From Diatrype stigma (taxonomy: Eukaryota > Ascomycota > Sordariomycetes > Xylariales > Diatrypaceae), in the NCBI GenBank assembly GCA_022225965.2, contig JAKJXP020000020.1, positions 1-64,000 of the forward strand: DNA of 64,000 bases, written 5' to 3'. A model generated the notes under the pieces. That model made no database searches, was not told where the DNA came from, and saw only the letters and a program-made list of their open reading frames with translations. The position numbers and the translations under genes are program-made. The stretch's first letter is position 1. Every line of letters begins with the position of its first letter. Below, piece after piece: positions 1-10,258 of this stretch.

Positions 1-115
1 TTCGCAATATAGAGAGAATTCGTTAAATGTATGAGAAAATCAGTGTGTTCCCGAAAATAATTCGTTGTATAAAGAATTCGCTTTCTAGCGTATTCGTTAT
101 ATCCAGACTTTACTG
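1..115 (-). mobile_element. Partial terminus of a pogo/Tigger-like DNA transposon
   Basis: Read on the minus strand from 115, the sequence begins CAGTAAAGTCTGGATATAACG, directly after a TA dinucleotide (116-117). A CAGT... end that runs into TATAACGAA next to a TA target site is typical of pogo/Tigger-type Tc1-mariner elements. The motif ATTCGTTATA and close variants recur at about 20-30, 60-65, 76-80 and 91-101, like subterminal repeats. The element runs off the left edge, so neither the other end nor any transposase can be seen. Identification rests on the terminus alone. Confidence 0.45.
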
Positions 116-117
116 TA

Positions 118-3100
118 ACCCCTTTTTTCAATTGATTTTCACCAAACCAAGGTACGAACTTCGAGTATAGACAAACTTATACTGATTATAGGGCGGGCAA
201 CGGTCGCCCTGATACGGATGTTCCCCTGCTGTTCTTTGGGTTCGGTATAACTCGAATGCATTTCATGTGAGTAGGTACTGTCCCACTGTCCCAGACTCCC
301 AGCTATTTCTGTTATTCCACCTCGATGCCTGATTGCGGTTGTTTGATCAATTGATCAGCAATTCGAGGGTTTTCTGCTGTGGGGCTGCTTTGATTGTACC
401 TAAGTTAAGGCCAGTTTAGGTCCAAAGCCCGTTAGACTAAATTCCAATGATCGTCGGCATCCCTCGGTAAACAATTGTCGCAGTCGCTGTATGTTATACT
501 TCGTACTTCAAGCGGACTTTGCAAACGGCCTTTCTCCATCTGCGCCCATTACCCCCATTACTTATGGCACTTATACGCGAACATGTTTGATGTTTGATGT
601 TTGATTACCTCGTATGGGCTGTAATGGATAGATGAAGCTTTCAATAACTACAGGACAACTATCCCACATCAGCTATCCCACAACCATTTCACACCCATTC
701 CACTTCCACCTCCAGCTTCTGTAAGATATGGAACCTGGAAGGCAGCCGTTTTCTTCAAATAGAAACGCGGTTGCCTTCGTTATGCGGCAGCCTAGACTAC
801 CCCCTGCCTTGAAGTTATTGACCGACCTCACTTAGTAATGCACAGAACGACCACGGGAAGTTCCAACTTATTACAAGACGCTGGCTGGCTGGGGAGGTGC
901 TATACCTAGGCATGGTTGACAGTTTGGGAATATATCGACGTCGGACTTGGTCATCCTGCAGCTCTAGTGTAGCCCAACCTGTAAGTTGTTTAAGAAATCG
1001 CCCAATCATGGGGTGCAGAAGTTGAAACCAGGTGCAACATGATTGCCTGGATTATCTGGGTATACGTCTGGGCATACAAATACGGCCAGATCTTCACTGA
1101 CGTAAGAATGTCGATTTGCGGCATGGCCTCATGCCTCCCGAGGGCTGCGCGGGCTGCGAAGTCATGCTTCATGCTTCATGCCCATGCTGCCATGCTGCCA
1201 TGCCAGATGGATGCTGGCAGTCGGTCGGACTAATAACTATCCCCCCTTCAGCCACTGCGAACTATCCCCTTGCGAACCATCCCCTCCCCCTTAAACACAT
1301 TCATGCGTGCTTAGGTAGTATACCAGGTAGGTAGTATGTACTTAGTAGGCAGACACTTCAAGATTCCGTACAGCCCCCCCAACCCAGCCCAGCTTAGTCC
1401 AGCCTTGTTTTAGCCCGGTAAGGTGGTAAGATATTTATACCGCGTCGTAAGTAAAGACGGGATGTTTTGCGTCATGTAGCAGCAGGTTGCAGCCGATCAA
1501 TCTGGCAGTGCTACTCCGTCCACACGTGTAGTCAGGAAGCAGCAAGGCTAAGCCGCAGCGCTGCAGGCATCTGACCTCCGAACATATTTCCAAATATATC
1601 CAAATATATACCTTCCCCTCCTACCCTCCCCCCTCCTCTTACACATGCCCGGCGACATGTGCGCGTAGGGTATAGATACATACGTGTGCATTAGCCAGAT
1701 TACGTACGTACAGTACGTCGTCCACTGCGTCGTCCACTGCTCCAGCCTCCAGGAACGTCCAGGCCAAGAACTCCCCCCTAATGTGAACCTACCTAATCAG
1801 CTAATGTGAGAGGTCAGCACTGAGACTCTGGGCGAGAGGGTCCAGTTCAGCCAGTCTGGCGTTAACCTGGGTGTACGAAGTACCTAGGTAGGATGTACAT
1901 GGCCAGATACCTGAGATTGAACTTAACACAATGTACACTCAATGCCTAGGCAGACTGACTAACTACCTAGACTACCTAGTTAGGCAATAAAGAAAATGCG
2001 GAAAATGCCTGGGGATCCAATGATTATGCACGCTAAGGACGCGCTTTCGTCGAAGCTGGCTTAGCCTTGCTCAACGGGCCCGAATACCACCAATGGGAGT
2101 GGACAGGCAACCTTGCTACACTGGAGTTAGCAATTTGCGCTGCTGCATGTGCTGCTGCGGCGGCGACGGCGGCGGCGTTGTAACTTGTCGCGCTGCTGAG
2201 CGTGCTGAACGCACCTCCCTAAGAAGCTGCTGAGGTCCACGATTGCTGCTATGGATGTTGCTAGCTGCTTATGTATGTAGGTACTACTACCTAGGCAGCT
2301 ACATGTAGGTAGGTAATGCATGGATGTATGTACAGTTACAGAGTGGTAGCTGCTACGGACTGTGCTGTACGGAGTACCTGTTGCAGGTACTTCGCAGACT
2401 ACCGACTACATACAGACTACAGACTACACCGGGGCAGTCACTAGTAATTGTTGATCAACTCTAGTTCACTTGACTTCTTCGTCGGTCGTGTTCTCAATTT
2501 ACCATCTCCCATCCCATATCCCCATATCCCCATATCCCGAACCTAAACTTAAGGGGGGGAACGCACGCAGTCCAGTTCGTCCAGTGTTTCCCCGTACGAC
2601 GCTGCTGCTGCTGCTGACAAGTTGCGATACGATCGATAGATACCCTTTTCCTAGTGCTACGAATCAATCCTTTTCAAACGGTTCCCTCAATTTAATCCAT
2701 TGTATTAATCTTTTTCTCATTCCTTCTAGTTTAATATCGTCAGTTTGTCAATACTTGCCTTCCCTTGCCTGGCCCTGCTGCTGCCGCTGCCATTATCATT
2801 GCCATTGCCATTGCCATTGCCATTGCCTATTCCAGCTTTGCACTAGTTACCATATATTGGATCAAGTCTAGAGTTTTGGTCCCTCTGTCTACTTTTTGTC
2901 TGTTTGATCCTGCCTGCTCCCATCAACCATCATCACCGCTTCCGCTACCGCTACCGCTACTGCTACTGCTACCTGCCTCTCAATCTCAAACCTCGAACCT
3001 CGAACCTCGACTCCTGCGCGCAGCCTCAACCCCAATCTCGACCGTCGCCAGTTCGCCTCCTTTCTAACTCCTTCTCGATTGGTGCAACGCTCCACCCACT

Positions 3101-3485
3101 ACCGCCGCTTCTAAATCGACCGCGCGTCATCATCTACTTTCCCGCGTCTTCTCCCGTGCGACGGCCATTGTGATCTAGACTCTGAAACCCGTCCCATCCC
3201 ATCCAATTCGCCTTCCTGTCCTCAACTCGACAGTCTCCTCTTCGGAAAATCACTTGCTCTCCCCAATCGTGTAACAACCAACACCACCGTCTCTAGGTCA
3301 CACACTTGGGCCAGTCTTGCATGTGGCAACATTCGCTGCGAGTAAAAAAGAAAAGCATAATATACGAAACGAGACTCCCAGACAGACTTCGGCGGGCCAT
3401 GGAGAGATAGGAGTCCATGATCTCGATATCGGCGGATCCTCCCCCCTATATCTCGATATAGATTGACGCGCTAGGAACAGTTTCG
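118..3485. other. Intergenic region and 5' leader of the GT69 gene
   Basis: I find no supportable gene in this 3.4-kb stretch. The distal half carries many short palindromic TACCTAGGTA-type motifs (around 1881, 1939, 1961 and 2291). From about 2480 to the start codon the sequence is strongly CT-rich with CCAT, CTG and CTACCG microrepeats, as in a long fungal promoter and 5' untranslated leader. The short reading frames here follow these low-complexity runs and are not protein-like. Confidence 0.6.
2799..2827. repeat. (TTGCCA)n microsatellite in the GT69 leader
   Basis: About five tandem copies of the hexamer TTGCCA lie within the CT-rich leader. A second run of CTACCG/CTACTG hexamers follows at about 2943-2972. 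Confidence 0.8.
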
Positions 3486-5189
3486 ATGAGGTTACGTAGT
3501 ATATCCTCCTTGGAGGATCGCTTCGCCTTCCTCGACGACCAAGACCGACGCGTCCTATCGACCTCCCCCTCCAGCACGAGCAGCCTCGGGTCGGATTCTT
3601 TCTACGATGAGATATACGAGACCAAAGCGAGGTACATGGTGGGATTCAGATCTCCCTGGAACAGGCGGCTGAACGCATGGCTCCGTTCGCGCCCGCGCCA
3701 CATAAGGCGCACCTTTCGGAGGAACCCAAGGTCCTTTCTTCTGACTGCTCTCAAATACCTCTTCCAGCTAGTGTGCACCCTTTTAATATTAGTTCCTGTT
3801 TTTGCGCCATCTTACAAACACCCGCCGGCTCATTACAAGGCCATGGAGTCGAGATGTCACGGCGGTGGTAAAAATGCCGATGTCGGCTGCGCGAACCCGT
3901 ATAATGAGCAGGTCTTCATCAGTATCACTTTATACGATGCCGGGGGCCGTTTGGCTGGCGGGAGATGGGGAGATTCGTTGTTGGAGCTAATACACCTTAT
4001 TGGCGACAAGAACGTGTTTCTGAGTATTTACGAGAGCAACAGCGGTCCCGAGGGAGAGAAGGCGCTGAAGTCTCTCAAGAGCCGGTTACGGTGTCGATTC
4101 TCCATCGTCAGCGATCCCGAAACTCCTAAATCCGACTTCCCAACTGTCAAGATGCCTGATGGTTCTCACCGCCTGAAGCGATTGGCTTTCCTTTCCGAGA
4201 TGCGAAATCGCGCGTTACGACCCCTCGACACGTTCGACCCAGAGCTAGGCGTAGTCGATTATGACAGAGTCTTGTTCATGAACGATATTGCCTTCAGACC
4301 TATCGATGCTGCGCAGCTTCTCTTCAGCACGAACGTGGGACCAGACGGCAAGGCGCATTATCTTTCCGCATGCGGCTTAGACTACAAATACCCATTGATT
4401 TTCTACGACTTATATGCAATGCGTGATGCGGAAGGCTTTTCGAACGGGCTCCCGGTCTTCCCCATTTTCTCGGGTGCTGGCCAAGGTCTGTCAAGGGCTG
4501 CCATGCTTTCCGAAACCGACGCCGTACCCGTGTCCTCCTGTTGGGGTGGCATTGTTGCAATGGACGCAAGATACGTGCAAAACCCCAATGTAACGCTACC
4601 CGACCCGAACTTCCAGGACATTGGGAGGCACCTTATCAACCCCGCCGAGCCTGAAAATGTGACGTCGCCCGTGCGCTTTCGTTACGAACCCGAGATCTTT
4701 TACGACGCCTGTGAGTGCTGCCTATTTCTGGCAGACGTAACTCAAGTTGCCAGGAGGCAGGAAGCCAAAGAGCTAGGTGTATATGTTAACCCGTACGTTC
4801 GTGTGGCATACAAATACTCGCTTCTGGCTTGGCTGCCTTGGCTCCAAAGGTGGGAGAGGTTGTTCGCCATACCACAGGGCATCTTGACACCACTTTTCAA
4901 CTTGCCGACACATAATCCACATCGGACGGTGCAGGAAGGCCAGCTGTTCACAGAAGAAGTTTGGGTAGGAGAGGGGGAGACTGCTCACTGGGAATTGGTC
5001 CAACGACAAGGTCGAAACGCCATGTTTTGTGGCGTCAGGGAAATGCAGACCATTCGAACGGGTACACGTCCCCGATTACCAACGCTGTCTGCTTCCAGAG
5101 CTAACCGCCTCGTAGGAGAGCGAACCGACGACGAGAACTGGGACAATAACTATATCCCCAAGGGCCAAAGACTATACTTTCCGACGTAA
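3486..5189 (+). CDS. GT69 alpha-mannosyltransferase (CAP59/CMT1 family)
   Basis: A single-exon gene for a 567-residue type II membrane protein. The cytosolic tail is Ser- and Arg-rich, a membrane anchor lies at about residues 84-106, and the luminal catalytic region covers about 135-460. The family signature is visible as FISITLYDAGGRLAGG (about 144-159), the segment DYDRVLFMND (258-267) with its acidic pair that probably binds metal and nucleotide sugar, and SGAGQGLSR with a following CWGG. This is the family of Cryptococcus CMT1 (alpha-1,3-mannosyltransferase) and CAP59, which act in the Golgi on capsule or cell-wall glycans. The ATG at 3486 is chosen because it places a normal-length tail before the anchor. 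The acceptor substrate cannot be predicted. The family call is firm. Confidence 0.93.
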   Translation: MRLRSISSLEDRFAFLDDQDRRVLSTSPSSTSSLGSDSFYDEIYETKARYMVGFRSPWNRRLNAWLRSRPRHIRRTFRRNPRSFLLTALKYLFQLVCTLLILVPVFAPSYKHPPAHYKAMESRCHGGGKNADVGCANPYNEQVFISITLYDAGGRLAGGRWGDSLLELIHLIGDKNVFLSIYESNSGPEGEKALKSLKSRLRCRFSIVSDPETPKSDFPTVKMPDGSHRLKRLAFLSEMRNRALRPLDTFDPELGVVDYDRVLFMNDIAFRPIDAAQLLFSTNVGPDGKAHYLSACGLDYKYPLIFYDLYAMRDAEGFSNGLPVFPIFSGAGQGLSRAAMLSETDAVPVSSCWGGIVAMDARYVQNPNVTLPDPNFQDIGRHLINPAEPENVTSPVRFRYEPEIFYDACECCLFLADVTQVARRQEAKELGVYVNPYVRVAYKYSLLAWLPWLQRWERLFAIPQGILTPLFNLPTHNPHRTVQEGQLFTEEVWVGEGETAHWELVQRQGRNAMFCGVREMQTIRTGTRPRLPTLSASRANRLVGERTDDENWDNNYIPKGQRLYFPT

Positions 5190-7055
5190 GCTGGCATACC
5201 GCTGTTAGCCGATAATTTATACAACATACAAAAACACATGAGAGATGGTTTCCCAACCTTGAGAACCAGTCCTTCCTCCCTTTGTCGCGGCCATCGCTGG
5301 GGGCAATGGGGCTCGGCGAATCCTCGTGTCTCCTATTCTATTGATGACCCCGCATCCGGTCGTTTTAACTCTCGTCGTTTTGGAAGTGCTCTGGTACGAC
5401 GCTTAATTGTCCCGTTGGCGGTTCGATGTGATCAACCGTCTCTAGGCATTTTCGGTTGCATCTGCACGCTGCCACGGCAGACGATACCCAGGCGAACCGC
5501 TTCGAGCACGGCTATAGGCTGATGGTATCTGGTGGGCCTGGATATCAATGGGATGGGCGACCTTGACTCTGGGCTTCGTGTATGCCAAAAAATGAGGCGG
5601 GAAGCGAACATTGTCACCTGTACGGCGACTACACTTCGAAAGCGGGTTTCGACTACCACCCGCGGTATTAATAGCAAAAGGGGGGATATCTGCCGGGTTC
5701 CCGGGGAACTTTGGCGTTCAATAGCGCTGCGATCGTTTTCCAGCGGCGGAAACGGCAACGGCGGTGGGAACAGAACAGTCTTGGGGAAAGATTGGGGATG
5801 GAACGGAACCGGCATAAAGCAACACAATGGGCATGACAGCTATCCGAGGGATTAGAAGCGCGAAAGAAAGAAAAATGAAAAGGAAAGGAAAGAAAACCGA
5901 GGCCCCATTAACCATATCATGCCATACATACATGCGTAGCATATAGATGGGAAGGTTATGTATTGTATGGTGTATGGTGTATGGTGGGGTGAGATGGGCT
6001 ATATTTTATTTATGGTCTTTCGTCTTCATTAAGGCAGCCGGATGGGACTGGACGGGACGGGACAAACAAGACGGACAGAACAGACGTCGTGATTGTTGAT
6101 TGTTTGATTGTTGATTATACCCCCTTTTTACGAAGATGAGAGAGAACAAGAGAGAAGTGGAGAGGAGAGAGAAGACAGGCGAAAATATGGTTATAGAAAG
6201 AAGAAACAGCCACAAAATATAAAATTTGAACAGCAGCCTCGCAGGCAACTCACTTTGACTTATTCTCATATCATATCAACTTACTAGCAGCTTATGAATC
6301 CTACGCACGGTATATACTCGCTCCTTATTACACCCCTTTACAATATTCGGGTATGCTTGTGCCGATCTCACAATTCGGCCTTACATTCGTTGACGTTGAC
6401 ATTGACATCACCAGAATTTCACTCGTGGGAAGGAAGGGCACCGCTCAAACATCCATCCGCCTGTTCTCAGCTTAGTATTTCATTCATTACCTCCACTCCC
6501 ACCATTTGCTTGCTCGCTAGCTCGCTCGCATCTTACTATGTAAGCATGTAATTGATGTAATCAACTCATACCGGCATCTTCGAATCGCACCCGGATCTCA
6601 CCTGCTTTTCCCCGTTTCCTTTCCACATCCTAGGCGATGTTATGCAATCCCCCTTATGACCGTACTAAGAGAGCCCTTTCGTCCGTCCTCCGCCGCCGCC
6701 GCCGCCGCCGCCGCCTCTGCCCCTCTTATAAGCTAAGCCAGCTACTCCTTGGTGAAGGTAATCTCTGGTGAACACAAGCGCGGTGGACCACAGATGAAAA
6801 GAGAGGAAGGGCGTGTGGATGAGATCCTCCTGTGGTGAAGAGTGATGGAGAGGAGAAAATGGTCCGGCACTAATGGGAAAGAATGCCTCGGGTGGCAATA
6901 GTATACCATGCGTGCGCATGTGCTATTTCGGTGGGAGCGCCAGTCGCAACCCTATCCTTCTCGATTCCGCCGATATGGGAGTGCGTACATCCTAGGATGT
7001 TCTAGGCTGGTTGGGAAACCATCAAGATGTGCTACTGCCAGGCTTCTATCCCAGT
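5190..7055. other. Intergenic region between convergent genes
   Basis: This is the downstream flank of the GT69 gene (+) and of the small Lys-rich gene (-). It probably contains both 3' untranslated regions. Reading frames of 80-131 codons at 5432-5855 overlap on both strands and have no recognisable motif. A CCG trinucleotide run lies at 6689-6715. No gene is supported. Confidence 0.55.
6689..6715. repeat. (CCG)n trinucleotide run
   Basis: Nine consecutive CCG-type triplets in intergenic DNA. They create a poly-Gly frame on the minus strand that is not a gene. Confidence 0.85.
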
Positions 7056-8030
7056 CTATTTCTCCTCCTCAACTACCTTTGGCTTGGGAGCAGCAGCAGT
7101 CTGGTGGCAGTGTTAGCCAGCCTGCTTCGGATCTCTCCGTAGTGGATGCCAAAGCAGAACATACCTTCTTTGTCTTGGGCTCGCCCTTGGCCTTGGATTC
7201 GACCTTCTTAACGGCGGCCTTCACCTATCATGTCTTGGTTAGTCAGGTTCCGGTGAAGTTGATCACGATGGATAATGATCATATAATGAGATATATGTGA
7301 TATCTAGAAATAGGTTCGGACATCTTGGGCAGTACCGAGTCGCAACGATGCACAACATTCATTACAGGGGATGCCAGAAGACGAGACCTTGCCAAGGCCA
7401 CCATCATAACATGGAGACGCCTAGTATCAACGAGATACAGAGAAGAACGCAGACGGACGAACGTACCTTAGCGCCAACAGCTGCGGTGGGCTTCTTAGGC
7501 GCAGTGGTCTTCTTGGTCACGCCGGCAGGCTTAGCTGCCTTGGTGCCCGAAGAGGCGGGCGTAGTGGCGGTAGGGGAAGCCTTGGCCTTCTTGGGCTTGG
7601 TGGTGCGCTTGATAGCGGGCTCTGTGTCGATCGTCTGGAAGACACGCGGTTCTGCCCACCCATGTCAACATCCAGCAGCAGCAGGTGGAAGATGGAGAAG
7701 AGAAGAAAAACAAAGAAATAAAGAAAACAAAAGAGAAGGTCCGTGCTCGTTGTCTATGGTGTTTTCATAGAAGAGTGGACGAAAGGCATGACTCGAAGGA
7801 ATGGATGATTGCATACTATCACGCAAATGTCAGTCAACTTGGCGAAACTCACGATGGGGGTGGAAGGAAACAAAACACGACACCAGGAAATGCCGCGCTA
7901 GGGTACTGGTGTGTGCATTGTTATTGCTAAGTGCGCGCGTCCATGCATGGATGCATGTATACGACTTGACTTGGCTTGACTTGACGTACCTAGAGTTGCC
8001 CGTGGCAGATCGCGTTCCCTCTCGCGCCAT
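7056..8030 (-). CDS. Small Lys/Ala/Pro-rich, histone H1 tail-like protein, multi-exon
   Basis: The three downstream exons are well supported: 7651-7467, 7224-7165 and 7100-7056, with GT-AG introns and CTGAC or CTAAC branch sites. They encode PRVFQTIDTEPAIKRTTKPK, then repeated KK/AK/PK blocks, VKAAVKKVESKAK, and the C-terminus PKPKVVEEEK. The composition matches a nuclear, DNA- or chromatin-associated basic protein, but I see no H1 globular domain, so it is not a normal histone H1. The 5' end is less certain. The best model starts at 8030 (MAREGTRSATGNS), with a donor at 7989 and a small 53-base exon (7905-7853). All phases then agree, giving 127 residues. The hydrophobic residues of that middle exon look unlike the rest, so it may be wrong. 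Function is unknown. Confidence 0.6.
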
Positions 8031-8779
8031 GTTTAAGGTGGCGATGGTGGTGATGGCGAAGAAAATTACAGACTAAGCTGGGAATTTCACAGGGCGAAAT
8101 CTATATGAAATGTTAGCGCGAGGTGTAATTCGGGCGACTAAACAGCAGCTGGTTTTCCGCGATCGAAGGTGCGGATGCGAGAGAGAATGCGACGGGAAAA
8201 AGAGGGATGGGCATGAGCATGGGGAATGGGGGATATGGGGGATATATGGGGGACGGGCCCATGGGAGCTGGCCTGGCCTGGCTCGCTCGCTCACCCAGTC
8301 ACGCACAAATCTTAGAGCTTAACTGGAGCTTGGAGCTTGCTTGGGGCTTGGAGGGGAAGAATGCGCAACCAATGCGCCTGGTGCGGTGAGTGAGTTTAGA
8401 CTGGATGGATCCCGAGTGCTTGCTTCACTATAGGGTAGTTGTTTGGCCCCCGACAATAGATATTTAGAGAGGGAAAATGACCAATTGCGAGACCAACCTT
8501 CTGTCAATACCGGTAATATGCTTGAGATGATTGTGAAGAAGGAATGGCATTCAAACTTCAAAGACGGGAAGAGGGGAGGGACGGAGGGAAGGGAGAGGAA
8601 AATAAACAAGAGAAGGGGAAGATCTAATAGTCTAGATGGATTGGCAATTGGGTACCTACATACCTCCTGCCTCTCCTACCGCCTCCTGTCTCGACCCAGT
8701 CACCCAGGCGGGTAGGGGGTAGGGTGGTGTTGGTGCTACACACGCTGGTCGGTCCTGCCTGGTTTCGGGACTCTGGACT

Positions 8780-8870
8780 GGCTTCTGGCTTCTGGCTTCT
8801 GGCTTCTGGCTTCTGGCTTCTGGATTCTGGATTCTGGATTCTGGATTCTGGATTCTGGATTCTGGATTCC
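8780..8870. repeat. 7-bp minisatellite, GGCTTCT/GGATTCT
   Basis: Thirteen head-to-tail 7-bp units. Six are GGCTTCT, six are GGATTCT, and the last is GGATTCC. The clean switch between variants halfway along suggests recent amplification of one unit after a point change. Confidence 0.92.
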
Positions 8871-9254
8871 GGACGGGCTACCTATCCCTATACATACATA
8901 CTACATACACACATACATGATGCGCTAGGGGTATGGGTGGTCAACTGGTATGGCGGTACGGAGTATAACTGCTGCGTTGTCGTTGTTGTTGTCGACCTGA
9001 CTGTGTTGCGTGCCTTGCTGGCTGGCTGGCTGGCTGGCCATTTACCCATTGCGCACCAGCGCTATTTAACACCATTTGCTCCTCCGACTTCGACGAATTA
9101 CCCACCACCAACTTACCTAAATATACATTTCGCCCAGAGATGTAGAGACACGGAGATGCAGAAATGCAATGCAATGCTGCATCCGTAGCTATGTATAAGT
9201 ATGTATGATGTAGGTACTAACTTCTAGGTAAGTAGTAGGTAGTCGTTATCATGC

Positions 9255-9329
9255 ATGTATGTATGTACGTATGTATGTACGTATGTATGTATGTTTGTAT
9301 GTATGTTTGTATGTATGTTTGTATGTATG
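9255..9329. repeat. (ATGT)n microsatellite
   Basis: About 75 bases of GTAT/GTAC/GTTT tetranucleotide repeats in intergenic DNA. Confidence 0.88.
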
Positions 9330-9749
9330 AAATCATTGGCAGCGGCGGGGTGATGCCACAGCTGGAGCAGAGACCACTGGCCTGGATACCTATTACATGA
9401 TGTATGTAGGTTTTGTCCCTATAACTTTTATTCGTACCTAGCAGCCTAGGTAACTTATCGAACTACAGCCCGTGCGACTGTCGTTAAAGATGCGCCTGTT
9501 CGATTGTGCTAACTTTGAAGTTGCTCGCAGGTATTTATACCAAAAGGTGACGAAGACTTGTCATGTCGCTGCTTTTCCTGGTGGGAGATCGCCCTAAACA
9601 ATTCCGCTAGTTAACCGTAATTATAGAAGCAGAGATAAACGCGCTTCGCGCTCCGTAGGCTTATCGCTTAGCTATCTGTTATCTTATCAAAATGCGATCC
9701 GTGCACTTAAGTGCCACCCAGCCGTTGCAGCCACTCACCTGCTCCAGCT

Positions 9750-9776
9750 CCGGCCAGGGGGTTCCGGCCAGGGGGT
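9750..9776. repeat. Short direct repeat in a GC-rich island
   Basis: The 13-mer CCGGCCAGGGGGT occurs twice, one base apart. A related GGCTAAGGGGCTCGGG-type repeat follows at about 9795-9840. The island is flanked by AT-rich DNA. Confidence 0.6.
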
Positions 9777-10258
9777 CGGCTCGGGCTAGCTGCAGCTAAG
9801 GGGCTTAGACTACGGGATTCCGGCTAAGGGGCTCGGGCCGTAAACGTGCACATTGGGCTTCGGCATCTAGCGGCGAGACGGCCGCTGTTATTTAGCTGCT
9901 GTAGCCGCCTCGTTGGATCATCTCCGGCCGGGAGCCTCGGGGCAACTTATGGTACAAGTTTATATGAAAAAAGGAGAGTTACGTAGCCTGAGATGTAATT
10001 AGGCAAATCCATAATTATACACAGCATTATACCCGACCGCAAACCCAACAGTACACTATACATTATACCGAGGACCATACCGAGGACCATTCCCAGCACA
10101 CGGCACATCCCCATTTATGATCCCTACCATTCATTCCTCCATCACCAGCCCCGAAATGACGCCCTGCCCTGATATACCCAACTTGATAACCCCGGATCAT
10201 CACTTCCACCACCATCTCCATCATCACCCCCACCGCCGTCACCACCCTCCATCGTCAT

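Larger units (their letters stand above)
8031..10258. other. Intergenic region rich in simple repeats
   Basis: No gene is supported. This is the presumed promoter of the small Lys-rich gene (near 8030-8300) and the 3' flank of the kinase-like gene. It contains a 7-bp minisatellite (8780-8870), an ATGT microsatellite (9255-9329), and a GC-rich island at about 9690-9960 with internal direct repeats that may be an old mobile-element fragment. Confidence 0.55.

Noticed and set aside
5432..5855. Overlapping frames of 107 and 131 codons downstream of GT69
   Set aside because: Both strands are open, neither has a motif, and the position fits the GT69 3' untranslated region.
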